64,000 nt of DNA from Sthenelais limicola (taxonomy: Eukaryota > Annelida > Polychaeta > Phyllodocida > Sigalionidae). The stretch is taken from the NCBI GenBank assembly GCA_942159475.1, contig OW804102.1:30944873-31008872 (forward strand), in the 5' to 3' direction. Below the pieces are notes generated by a model that was not told where the DNA came from, searched no databases, and worked only from the letters and a program-made list of their open reading frames with translations. The translations under genes and the position numbers were made by a program. This document shows, piece by piece, positions 36,026 through 47,366 of this stretch. Position 1 is the stretch's first letter, and each line of letters opens with the position of its first letter.

Positions 36026-37997
36026 ACCTGTGGTTAAGAGTGGCCTGAAAAAACGCCCAGGCATTCTATTGGTAAAATATGGTAGTCTTCCTGGGAACAT
36101 GGTTACTCAGAAGTACTGGTACTACCATTGTGAAAAAAATTATAATATGACAAAAGATATGTATATATGATATTTGTGTTACTCCTCTTAAAAGTGTGTA
36201 TTATAAAAGATCAGGAGGGAATGAAAACATCTATAGTTGGAGATATAGCTCCCTGTATCATCAGTACACCATATCTAACCAAATATATTATTAGGAAATA
36301 AGATGGAGGTTATAGTACAAGGTGAATATAACCAGATATGTTATAAGAAGGGGGTTTCAGTACCAAATGTATATGTAATGAAGTTATGGTCTTAAGAGGT
36401 TTAAATGGTCTTAATATTATTATTGCTAATTGTAATTAATTGTATAAACTGTCCTTTCTAATTTCAAAACCATTTGTTACAAATTGATATTCTCGGTGAT
36501 GTGTCATGCTTACACATTGATCATGACCACATACCCTTGACAACAGAGCCTTATCAGAGCATGCGGTCGGGAACGTGATATTATGATTATATAAATTAGA
36601 TAATGTGTGGACACTGGTTTCTGGACCTGATACTCTGATCCCTGTTTTATAACATTTTATGTAAACCATGATCTGGATGTCAGGAGACATCAACCCACCT
36701 TGTCTAAACCAATCACACGTTAGAATAAACCCCACATGACAGAAAGGGAGACAGCATAGTATAAAACACCTGGTATTTTAGAGAACCATCAGGATTCTCT
36801 ACTGGTGCTTTGGTGGTTGTGGACAGGTTACACAGCTTGTAAGCCAAATAAAAACTCAGGGAGATTCACTCTTCATTGGCCTTCATTATTCCTTATACTG
36901 CTGCCTTGTACAAGGTAAATGGTGATACTGACTGAAAGACAAACCTCCAAGGATCACTGGAAGAAGCCAGAACAAACCAGCTTCATTTCATATACAACCA
37001 GATATATCATAAGATGGGGGTTAATATAACTTAATATGTTATGAGATTCACATTATAGTATAAGATGAATATAATGGGGTCAACAGGTCAAGAAATATAA
37101 AAAATAATCCTAAAAATGGCAAAATAGATTAACATTTATTCCGCTGACAATATATATTCACGAGGATCTTGGTTTTATTTCTTGCTTCAGTCCACACCTT
37201 GTATTATTGTATTTTAAAGTGGCTAAGATAGTTAAAACGAGTAGTCACAGAATCATATGCAACTTTTTCAGTGTAACCATATAGGATATGTATCACAATA
37301 TCTAAAGTATCTATATAGAGCACCAACATTGTGTCCTCATTCAATAATCATTGAATAAGTGTAATATAATGAATAGAACAGATTTCAAATCACAGAATAG
37401 AGCCGTAAAGTGCTGCCCCCACTCTCTAAGTGACCAGGAATGTAACAAGCTTTAACCTAGGAGTCTATGAACGACCTATGGTCGAGCCTGGCATTACGTA
37501 AATATGGATGTCAACCCAACTACCACTTTGACATTTCTGTATGGCGTGTAAAAACGATTTTGCTCACTGTTTTATCAAATATCTGATATAATATGAATGT
37601 TAGAGTTTTGATATTCACAGGAGTTAGTTAGGTAGGGTAAGGTGAATCAAATACTAGAAAAGGAAGTAGAAATTTGGTTACTCGATAATCTAGCCAACAA
37701 CAGTGAGAAGTGTCACTTTAATGTCTATGTTGATATGTCATGCTAAGATATAGCCCACAGCTGCACCCCAAAATAGTGATTTTCGTTCTGGCATCGGGGG
37801 TACTACTTTTTGTCAACATATTTCAATTGCTATTACCCTATATTCTTATATGCCAAAAGTCCTCCATGCAATTCCTGACTGTTTTTGAGGAATCTGGAAT
37901 TGATTCTGGCTGTGCAAAGCCTATGGAACCTGGCTTGTGTGTTTGGGGCCATTGTATTATCCAGAGGCGAAAGTCAGATAAAAAGTCCAAATATATA

Positions 37998-38072
37998 TAT
38001 GTATGTATGTATGTATATATGTATACATGTATGTATGTTTGTATGTATGTATGTATGTATGTATACATGTAT
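37998..38072 (+). repeat. (GTAT)n microsatellite
   Basis: Interrupted ATGT/GTAT tetranucleotide run. Open frames crossing it read as alternating Tyr, Met, Cys and Val and are not genes. Confidence 0.8.
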
Positions 38073-38195
38073 AATGTTTATTTCTGGAAGTGTACATCTA
38101 TGTAATAACAACAAAGCAATTTTACATCGGAAAAGGGTGCCTCTTTTCTCTGAAACCATAGCTCTTCCAGAGGGCCTCTATCAAAAGTGAAGTTA

Positions 38196-38262
38196 AATAA
38201 ATAAAGTCAGTCAGAAAGTTAGTCAGAAAGTTAGTCAGAAAGTTAGTCAGAAAGTCAACAGT
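38196..38262 (+). repeat. 12-bp tandem array (AGTTAGTCAGAA)
   Basis: Four to five copies of AGTTAGTCAGAA, preceded by a partial unit GTCAGTCAGAA and followed by a diverged one. Confidence 0.75.
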
Positions 38263-40960
38263 CAGTTGAAAAGTTGTAAGTCTTTTTCTTACTAATTACA
38301 CACAGACAGACATGGTGTTCTAGGTTTGGGAATGATTTGGGGATATAGAACCACACCTGAAGTTTTTGTTTGTTTTTGTGATTTGACTATGGCGAAACTA
38401 TGTCCAATGTTTAATTGCATTTTCATGTTTGATCTTTAAAATGGTATCTTTTATAGTACCAGAACCCATAGTACCAGAACCCTCTACCTACTCAATTTGG
38501 ACGACGACTAAGAGTTTTGTAACAAGACTATGTATTGATCCATGATTATTTCTAGGCTAAGACCTTAGTTATCCACAGTACTTAATTAGGAAATAATTCA
38601 ATTTCTAGAGCAACGCTAATAATTTGTCATTTGTGTAAATACGTTCCAGGGTTTCACCCCGTGATATATCGATCCCGAAGGATTGAGATTCTAAGTTTTC
38701 TAATTATTCCCCCAGAGTCACTACCCAAATCAGTCGAGGACCATAACAGTATTTTTTAGGACAACACCATGTTGGAATAAGCTTCATGTTTTCGTTTAAT
38801 TCTCTCACAAGCCAAGCGACTGAGAAATCTAATAATTTAGTTTGTTTCTCCCCTTTAGATTGTTATTTTCATGTTTCTTTTTTTGAGCATTTGACCATTT
38901 CAGTTTGGTATGAGAGTCATGAATATTGCTATCAGGGATCTGAGCGGTTGAATTCTAGTGAGCAGCGATTTGACCTAGATAAAAGTATGATGGCTGCCGT
39001 GGTTAGTGCAGGCCTGTGTTTGTATTTTATCTGACTGATGTAATTGTTTTGAATTTCTCTATTTGATATTTGACGACAGTTGGATGTACTGATGAAGTTT
39101 ACAACGTATGGTTATATTATATTGTTTGCCAATATAGTAGTAATGCAAATCGTAGTATGCCCAGCCTCCCAAAGCAGGGTCGATTCTACTAATCTAGCCC
39201 TGCTCCATTCTTAGGGCTTTCTGCGGACAGAACTCCTGCTGCGCACATCTGGTTTCTTTAATGATGCTCTAACCTCAATATCCATAGGCTTTACATGTTT
39301 CCAAAGCACAAACCCCCATCTTTCCCTGACTTGTGCAGTGGTACATACAATTCCCCTATTGAAGGAGGGTGTGACAGGGCCTGGACAAGTGACCACAGCT
39401 AAAAATAGGTGCGTACAGAAAGCTTGACGCAAGCCCAGTGATTGGATGAGAGGGGTGATGAATTATTCATGAATCTCCGAAAAAGGCTAAGGATGTCGCA
39501 GGGTGTCTTGAGGGAGGAACGAAACTGAGAGACCTCCTGCGTTTTGGAGGATGAGTATGCCCGGAGTAATGTGAATATAAGGTTTCTATACCGCTCAATA
39601 TCATATGATTCTGGATTACTTTAAGGGTAATAGAAAAGTTTTCGAACAGAGTTACTATATTCGTTCATTAATGTTTCTGGTACATTTGTTATAGGATGTA
39701 CTTAATTGTTGACCTTTCTTTGTCTATACCGGGTCTGGAGAACATGTGGGAGGACGGCCAATGTGCCGGCTAGTTGGGTTTGTCTCCCGGCCTCATTCCA
39801 GACAGCATGTCTGATCCTCTATTGTGTTTCTCACCCGCGATTCCTTTGTCTTTACATTAAAAGTAAGCATGTTAAACATAAAAAAGACAAAAAGAAAATG
39901 AATAGTTGGTTCTTTTTTACCTTTGACCAACACTGGTACCGATAATGGAGATGTTATAGAATGAAACAAAAATAAATGAAATAGCATGATTTGTACTGAG
40001 ACGGCAAACAACAGAAAGAAGAAAGGTAGGACTTTGGCCAATTGTATACACCCCCAGGAAATCTGACCCATTTCCCCTTTTCTCCTCCATATTGCGCCTC
40101 TAAAGTCATTTCTTTTTTTCTTTTGAAATACTAAAGTCTTTTCTTTACCCTTGTCGCCAATGTGACGTCCATGTAGGCATTTATTCTGGTTCTGTATCTG
40201 CATGTAGGCTAAGCTCTAGAACAATATCAACAACTGACGATGGTCGATATGGCTGCCGTTACAGCAAGACTGCTTTATTCCAGTTGTGTGATTATACATC
40301 AGTTTTATAAATATCTAGCCGGGCAATTCATAATGATATAAGAACGTTACCGGGAGAGGGACACAGCGATCAGGAGAAACGGAGAGAGAAATAAAAATGG
40401 AGGAGAGAGAGAGAGAGGGATGATCAAGATATATCATATATATTATATATATATGATATATAGATATATATAAGGGGGGGAAATGGAGGCTAGTGAGGGG
40501 ACGAGGGTGAGGAATAGGGAGGGACAAACAAACAAGGAGAAAGGAGGGAGGAGTTGAAAGAGTAGCTTTGGGAGAGGGAGGGGTGGAAAAAGGGTGGGAA
40601 TGGGTGATACACCTAGGAAACCATATACATGTGCTTTATTTTTGTTATCCATATTCGGTACTTGATTCTCTTGAACCTGCAGCTGATCACAACTCTGTCA
40701 TACATACTTGTATTTCTTTAAATAAACTATAACATTAAAACGTAAATGTTGCGTAAAGACAAATTAAGTACTGAGCAGCTAAAAATATTCGCGTGCTAAA
40801 ATACTGCAAATTCCGTGAAATAGTTCCTGGCACCACAAAATTCCAAACAACTCCAAACTATCCTCCCAAATGTTGGTTAAATGACTTTTAGATGTATTGG
40901 GAAAAACAGAACAAAGATAGCTAGAAAGTCTATGACCGACGTTTCCTGAGAAGTCAACTG

Positions 40961-43900
40961 TCACAAGCTATTTCCAGGCAAATTTATCCATTTGAATGAC
41001 TTTGTGCTTTTTGAACTGTTATGTAAAAAAGGAATTAAATTGTTACAGATCATATGGTTATAGGCAATATTGCCATTAAGTAAATATGACCATTTTATTG
41101 GATGAATAGCCGAATGTTGTCCCTGCAGTAAATAAGGGATTACTTTGAGCATTTTCTGTCTCACTTTGTAGCTCTCCACTGCGGCAATACGTTGTCCTAC
41201 AAGTCTTCTTTCCCCTTTCACGCAAAGCAAAGTTAGAGGGACCGCTATTTCCATAACTACACCATGCTTTATGAAGAGGTTTACTAGTTCAGCTGCGTCA
41301 CCCATCATTTCAGCCGGGATGTAATAGAGGTCAGAAAACGCAAGAATGTAGTGCTCTATATCAGATGAGTTGCTCCCAAATATTTCTTTTAATGTCTTGA
41401 TACATCGTTCATACACTGGGTTCACGTTTTGCAAAGCTTTCATTCCTTGCAGGGCTTTTACTGCATATGGTGTTGTTCGTTTGTAATGGACCCAATTTAG
41501 GCAAAATGACACGTCCAATCCTCTCCACAGTTTGTCCTCACCCACGGTGACGTTATTGGCACATGGGCATGTCCAGACTCGTGTACCAATCCAGGGATAA
41601 TCATTAGGGAGGGATGGAAAGTCAGGGATTCCCATAATTACATCATCAGACATGAAAATATAACCGTTTACTGGCAGCTTTAGGGAGTAAACCAATACAA
41701 TACATTCATAATTGAACCCTCCCGATATGTACATGGTGTTGTTATACTCCATCCAGTTATATCGCCAGAGATGCTCTTTCCTGCCTTCATATGCATCTCT
41801 AAGTTTGGGAGTGCAATGTAACATGATGGGGAAGAATGGTCTATAGAGCATTTCCACCAGAAACATGACCTCATCATATATGTTGTTGTAGGTTATCACC
41901 AAGGCTATACCATTGTATTGCACCCATGGCTTGTCCATGTTCACAGAACTGTTTCTAACCAACGATGGACACACCCTATCATAGTCCCTTTTCTGTTGCT
42001 CCAATCCGCCATTGGCATCTTTGCGGCGCCATGGTCGAACATTAATTTTATTTGTGCACTCGTAGCTTACATTATCAGCCTTTTTGAATTGATGATTGAA
42101 GCTTTTCACCCAATTTAGTTGAGTATCAATCCATGGGGAATTCATATATTGATGTATGGCGGGGTTTTGGAAATAGTGCTGTACTATGGAATACAGGTCT
42201 ATTGCTGGCAGGATCTCAGTATTGGATCTCCCAATTTGGATTATACCCTCACCCGAGCTTTGTTCTTCTCTTTGCTTTAATATACTGGAAAGCGTTTTGA
42301 TTTCCAAAGCATGAAGGTAGTCCGATGTGCTATCTCGGGCTGCCCTTTCTCTGCGCTCAGCTACACCAATAATCCGCACCAGATCGTTCTTCTCAGCAAG
42401 TAGCATCATCACAAAGTTGTGCCACATGTTCAACTGAGCTGCATCTGTGTTGTCGTCCAAAGGAATGGCCCAGAATATCTCCTGAGAATACAAGGCATCA
42501 TCTAGGGTGCAGCGCAGTGGTTGGCCTGCTACAGCAATAGGAATCGCCTCTTGGCAATTGTCAACCCACTCTGTGGGGAACATGCCTTGGAGGACTGGAG
42601 GGGGACTGTGACACAACTTATGTCCCAGTGCCATAGCCTTCTCTGTGTGTCCACTATGGTTACCATTACACCCAAAGTGGACGTCAAGGTCAGGGCCAAC
42701 CTCAGTTCCAGTGTATATGGGTCCAAAATAGGTATCGCCCAAAATGAACCTATGTTCGGTTACATTTCTAAATCTCGTCAAATTCCTGACAACATACAGG
42801 TGTTTTATATTTGCCTGAAAGAAAGGAAGTGCGGGGCTTTTAGTAGAAAATTAAAAAGATGATTCAGACTGTTTAGAAGAATGTGAAAGTAATGTTTATA
42901 AGGAGAGAAAAATATTGGAGAATATAGATTGATATGAGAATAGGGGATTGAATTATATGAAATGTTTTGAACTGGGTTTATTTCGATTAAAGAATATGGT
43001 ATGTTTAATTATGCCATAAAGTAGGAATATTTTTGTGTAGCTTTATAATTATATACAGAGTTCTTAATATATAAATAATTGACTTGTTTAAGAGTGTGGC
43101 AAATAAAAATGTTTAAAAAAGTGCCAATAAAAGTGTTAAAATGGTTAAAAGTTTGAATGAAAAGATAATACTAACATTTCTTGCAAGATGGAGTGCTTTT
43201 GACCTTCCATCAGCTAAACCCCTGGGGGATGGTGTTGGAAGTATTTCTACGTGGCAATGGTCCTCAATTCCGTCGAAACTGTTTGAATGGAAAAATATTT
43301 TCAGCAATTGAGACTTGTCAATTACCTGAAAAGAGAATATAGAATGATTTTTCATTGGGCCCCATTCTTGGACAACAATATTACAGTTTACTGGATTACA
43401 ATGGTTTGATAGGTTTGATGAAATCTATACATCCATTTGAACATGTATCTATTATAAGTATCAATAGATCAATTGAACATGGTTAAGCCACTACTGACTG
43501 AACCTGTATATTTCTCAATGACCCCTGACTCATCCAAATTCTCCAAGGGATAGGGTTATTCAGGCAAAACTTTATTCTTTATTGGAAAGGTCTAGAAGAG
43601 GCTTGCTCATAAACACACGTCAGTACTATGATAGAACCTCACGAGTAGGTATTAGCAACAGGGTTGCATGGGTCTGAGTCAAATCTTTTCCATGCAAGGA
43701 AATATTTAACACAGTCTTGAGATTCGGTACATACATTGATATGACTTAAAGCGCCAGGAAAATTCCAACAAAGATATCGTGTGAGTAAATCATTTTGGAA
43801 AATATCAATTTTGCGACTCATTTTCCTGTAACATATCACATAATATAATATGTGAGTGATTTCTGACTGATGTGTTAGCAGTTCAGTTCAAACCCTCACA

Positions 43901-45655
43901 TCAGATGAGAATGGTGTGTCGGTGATTGGACTCTACTTCGCTAATCAGTTTCCTGGCCTGGGACTAGGCGTTTTAAAGGGAATATAATGACAGTTTGTGG
44001 TCTTTATGGAATTGTAATGGCACTGTGCGGTTTGAGGCGAGAGGCTTTCCCTTCGTTTGAAGGCACTTTTTCATCATTGGACCTAGACTGTAACGCCGAG
44101 AATATCATTCCTTGAAGGTAACACATTAATCACATTACTTACATCAATGACTTGACTACCGTTTCGCCATACATGATGACGACCCAGTCTGAGAAAACCC
44201 TCTGAACAATTGCGCACATTTCATTCAATTCCCTCAAGTCATGGGGCAGAGGAGTCAAAATGCATCTAAAATTGTTCTTCGCCCTCGTTGCTTTGAACAG
44301 ACCTTAAAAGAAGTTAAATAAGTATTGTTATTACACCAGAGCAACTGGGCCATAGGTAATAGAGTGATAAGTATATATGTTTAATATAAAAGTGCAATTT
44401 TGTTGTAGTGTGGACTGCTACTATGGACTAAGTAGCAAGGTGATATATATAAAGTGGAGGTTGTGGGCTCCCTAATTCGGATAACCTTATACTGCTATAT
44501 GTTGACTAGCTATCTGTTTATATAGGTTTGTTTTGATTGCATGCTCTGAAATAACAATCTGGCTTTCTTGTTCTTTAGATTTGTATTGATGTCGAATGTC
44601 GAGTGTCTATTAGTTAATTAATGTATGTTGAGCCTTTCTCCATATCAAAGGTGTGTATGTGGTACAGGATTTTTTTATTTAATACAATGAGCTGAATTAG
44701 AATTTTATTTCATTAAGCATGAGGTAATCCTTATGGAATATAATAGATTCCTGAAGAAGACCGTTACAGGTCGAAACGTTGAAAATAAAAACCATCAAAC
44801 TTACCTTCCATCTTGGCGTCTGTTTGCGATACTACATCAAAGCAATATAATAGATTGTCTGTTCTACTTTATGTTAAATATCATTTCAAAGTATAATGTA
44901 CTGTGTTCCACTACGCCGATTCTCATGCGAATTTTATTTCATTTTATTAGTGATTTATTTTGTGACTTATTTGCGAGGCACGACGTGATGGATATCGTGT
45001 TCTTCTAGTCGACCTAAATATTATATTCGCCTTTAATGAAATAAAAACAAAAGAAAATAATAAACATGCAGCTGCTGCTGAAAGGCTAGCCCCCATTGTG
45101 TGAACCATTGCAAATGATTAGATTGTGCCGTTGCACAGGACACGGCCACCCCCTCATACAATCAAATGGACTGAGCTAACCTGATGTACACGGCCACGCT
45201 CTGTCTGCTGTCTCTCTCAAGAACGTTCAAACCTAGTGGTGATAATAATGGCCTGCCATGCATGACAACTGTACTGGATGCTTGTATACATATGTCTCAA
45301 CTCGTCAGAAATGTACAATTCCCTTTCTCCAATTCTCTCAATTAACCCAAATTTAAGGTTCAAGGTTCAGGTTCAAAATGCAGTTCAACATAACCGAATA
45401 TATATCTGGAATCAAGGCAACACCAAATATATTGAGATATACCTAGTAACACATACTATTGTAAGACTATTATCGGTTTGCGAGGTACCATAAGATTTTG
45501 ACGCGACCAAATGAATTTTGTATTATGAACTTACCGTCTTGGCCACCAGCAGAAAACATGTGGAAAATAAACAAGCCAACCAGGACAAATAGTAACAGGC
45601 CCTGAAATGATCGCATAGTTCTCTCCGGAAAAGTGTCTGCCTTATGATATGCCAT
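40961..45655 (-). CDS. STELLO/DUF288-like putative glycosyltransferase, four exons
   Basis: Minus-strand exons joining in phase: 45535-45655 (donor G|GTAAGT), 44143-44302 (donor GAT|GTAAGT), 43176-43278 (donor AAT|GTTAGT) and 40961-42814 (acceptor CTTTCAG); 745 aa. Residues 19-34 form one membrane anchor (LLLFVLVGLFIF), so it is type II, probably Golgi. An N-terminal lumenal block follows (RCILTPLPHD, WVVIMYGET, SKALHLARN). The C-terminal half has a strand GIALVITYNN, an acidic motif FMSDDV (about 516-520) placed like the metal-binding site of nucleotide-sugar transferases, then YYIP and EIAVP. This block order resembles plant STELLO proteins (DUF288). The last exon alone has no convincing ATG; the frame is open to its splice acceptor, which supports the spliced model. 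An alternative acceptor for exon 3 at about 43326 fails on phase. Function is inferred; remote homology only. Confidence 0.6.
43881..44092 (-). mobile_element. Repeat A copy 5, in an intron of the STELLO-like gene
   Basis: Carries TGTGTCGGTGATTGGACTCT, related to the reverse complement of the repeat A core, then GAGGCGAGAGGCTTTCCCTT and the terminus GGACCTAGACTGTA ending at 44092 with TA. The orientation is opposite to copy 4. It is more diverged than the others. Confidence 0.5.
44736..44785 (+). ncRNA. Hammerhead-ribozyme-like core, copy 2
   Basis: CTGAAGA (44751-44757, fitting CUGANGA) is followed by hairpin GACC-GTTACA-GGTC (44759-44772) and then GAAACGTTG (44773). A short helix GAAT/ATTC flanks the first box on its 5' side. 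This is the arrangement seen in Penelope-like element tails. It lies in an intron of the STELLO-like gene, on the opposite strand. No strong third helix or cleavage triplet is seen. Confidence 0.5.
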
Positions 45656-45850
45656 GATTCCACCTGTCCGTATGTAGCCTGTACATCTGTGGTGAGAGAC
45701 AATCTAGTCGAAGCTCCTAAAGTAGAGTAAAGTAAGGAATCCGTGACCGATATGGGTCAGATTTTCAGAAAACGCACACTATATCTTCACCAATATAAAT
45801 GGATATCTCCGAGGTAGGGTGGGCAGGTAAAGGGTGTATTGGTGATATTA

Positions 45851-46063
45851 GGGAGATTTAGCAACCACAACGCACCAACACAACGCTAACGCATCCACTA
45901 ACTATTTGTACATTACTACCGCTGTGGGGATATCTCGAGAGGCGCTAGGTCGAGGGCATCTTCGTTGCAGGCCTCTCAAGATATCACCACAACGGTAATA
46001 ATGTACTAATAGTTAGTGGATGCGTTAGTGCTGTGTTGGTGCGTTGTTGTTGCTAAATCTCCC
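45851..46063. mobile_element. Foldback element with about 90-bp inverted arms
   Basis: The left arm from GGGAGATTTAGCAACCAC (45851) and the right arm ending GTTGCTAAATCTCCC (46063) are inverted repeats over roughly 90 bases (shared GCATCCACTAACTATT and GATATCT), with a 25-base centre. TATTA borders both sides (45846-45850, 46064-46068), a likely 5-bp target duplication. It lies just 5' of the STELLO-like gene's first exon. Confidence 0.75.
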
Positions 46064-46255
46064 TATTACTATTAATCGAACGGGAGTCCAGGCTATATAC
46101 CATGATCATACATTGATTTTCATTAATTAATTCTAGGTTGGTAAAAGTTAGTGACAAAATCCTCAAATAAACACAAGTCAGTCAAATTTTATTTGAAGTT
46201 GTTGATTTATTTATTATGTTTATTTATTATGTTTAGGCCTTACATATTTGGGCCT

Positions 46256-46300
46256 TACATATTTGGAGCCGCGTTGGGCCCTTCATCAGTGGTCTTCATT
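46256..46300 (-). ncRNA. Hammerhead-like core, copy 3 (degenerate)
   Basis: On the minus strand CTGATGA (46289-46283) is followed by hairpin GGGCC/GGCTC around CAACGC, then CAAAT where GAAAN is expected. The loss of the invariant G12 should inactivate it. The sequence continues into two copies of AAATATGTAAGGCC. Confidence 0.4.
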
Positions 46301-46477
46301 AATTAATATCATCCAATAAACTGAAATATTACATAACTGACTGCAGGGGATCGTTATAATCATCCAATGAGAAGCGATTGTATTTATATATCTATCAGAT
46401 AAATGCTAGGCCAATATCCTGAGATGTTGGTAGGGACCAATCAAGCTATTTGGCTCATTAGGGTATTGGTCTCAATA

Positions 46478-46702
46478 GGGAGGTTCAGCAAGTCTAACGT
46501 AACGTAAACCTATCCATATCTCTCATATACAAACATACATTAAAAGGAAAAGAAGAGGTTCAGCAAAACATGGCGGGGCAAACGTAAAGCTAAATATCAA
46601 GCAAAATAATTTATTTTTCATACATAAATATGCGTCGTAATTCACAAAAAACATACAGATACGGTTACGTAATTGAGATAGGTTTGCTTGCGGAACCTAC
46701 CT
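46478..46702. mobile_element. Second foldback element of the GGGAGRTTYAGCAA family
   Basis: Left end GGGAGGTTCAGCAAG; the right end in reverse complement is GGTAGGTTCCGCAAG followed by CAAACCTATCTC. The flanks are CAATA and TATTA. Termini, size (225 bp) and flanks are shared with the element at 45851-46063, 415 bases away, though the interiors differ. Confidence 0.55.
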
Positions 46703-46800
46703 ATTAGGTGTGACCTATAATCACCCTTAGTTCCACCTAGTGTGGGACTGTAGGCTTGTGGTCCACCTTATAATAATTATTCATATCTATAAGCATATAT

Positions 46801-46989
46801 ATGCGCTTACAGGATAATATATTCCACATATTAATAATTACTGTTATGCTCTTACATACGGTTACCTCTTACCTTTATTACAATAAAGAGGACAATAATG
46901 ATGATCCTGACAGTGCAACAGAGTGGCAGATTCGCTTAGTGAAGCCCACCTGGGCAAACCTAAAAAAACTAAAGGGCCTAGTCCACTAA
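46801..46989 (+). pseudogene. Candidate small secreted-protein fragment ended by a MITE
   Basis: A 62-codon frame begins with a signal-peptide-like segment (HILIITVMLLHTVTS) followed by an acidic stretch (KEDNNDDPDS) and TEWQIRLVKPTW. Its last seven codons and stop lie inside the inverted repeat element starting about 46972. It may be the 5' part of a gene broken by that insertion, or chance. No family is recognised. Confidence 0.2.
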
Positions 46990-47089
46990 GCCGATTCACA
47001 TGCGATTTTGCGCCGCAGAGGATTCTTTTGCACTAATATCAGTGAGAATCTCATGAGAGTCGGCTTAGTGGACAAGGCCATTTAGAGAC
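46972..47089. mobile_element. Small TIR element, about 118 bp
   Basis: Left CTAAAGGGCCTAGTCCACTA continues AGCCGA; the right end read inward from 47091 is CTAAATGGCCTTGTCCACTA then AGCCGA. The terminal repeats span about 26 bases with three differences. The flanking trinucleotides TAA and TTA fit a TWA target but are not identical. The TIR resembles those at 31551 and 60102 in having TCCACT at the same depth. Confidence 0.65.
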
Positions 47090-47366
47090 AAATGGGACGA
47101 ATCATTAATTTGTTCCACTTGTGTTTCCTAAAAAGCCTTTAAAATTAAAACGTCATCTTTGTAGTTGGATGACCTGCCAAAATCCTTCCCTGCAAAAACA
47201 TCATTTATTATCACTAAAGGGCAGCTGTTTTCTCTCGGCCGAAACAACTTCAAATTCTTGTATTGATATAACAGGAGCAGAATATTGAAACACCTTTAGA
47301 AATCGAATTTTTGAAAATACAGTCTTGATATATTATGCTTGTTTGACTGCATAATCTGTTAAGCTT

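Larger units (their letters stand above)
36026..40960. other. Gene-free stretch between the GT49 and STELLO-like genes
   Basis: No exon recognised. It contains a GTAT microsatellite (about 37998-38072), a 12-bp tandem array (38196-38262), GA-rich and AT microsatellites (40380-40620), and a segment near 38147-38170 sharing CCCTCTGGAAGAGCTATGG (inverted) with 51137-51155. Confidence 0.5.

Noticed and set aside
37740..38190. Open frames of 101 and 121 codons
   Set aside because: Mostly (GTAT)n microsatellite reading as Tyr/Met/Val/Cys; no splice sites or homology.
43113..43355. Exon start at 43326 (acceptor TTTTCAG before GTAATTGAC) for the STELLO-like gene
   Set aside because: Joining the preceding exon (two leftover bases) to this acceptor gives an immediate stop; the acceptor at 43279-43280 keeps the frame.
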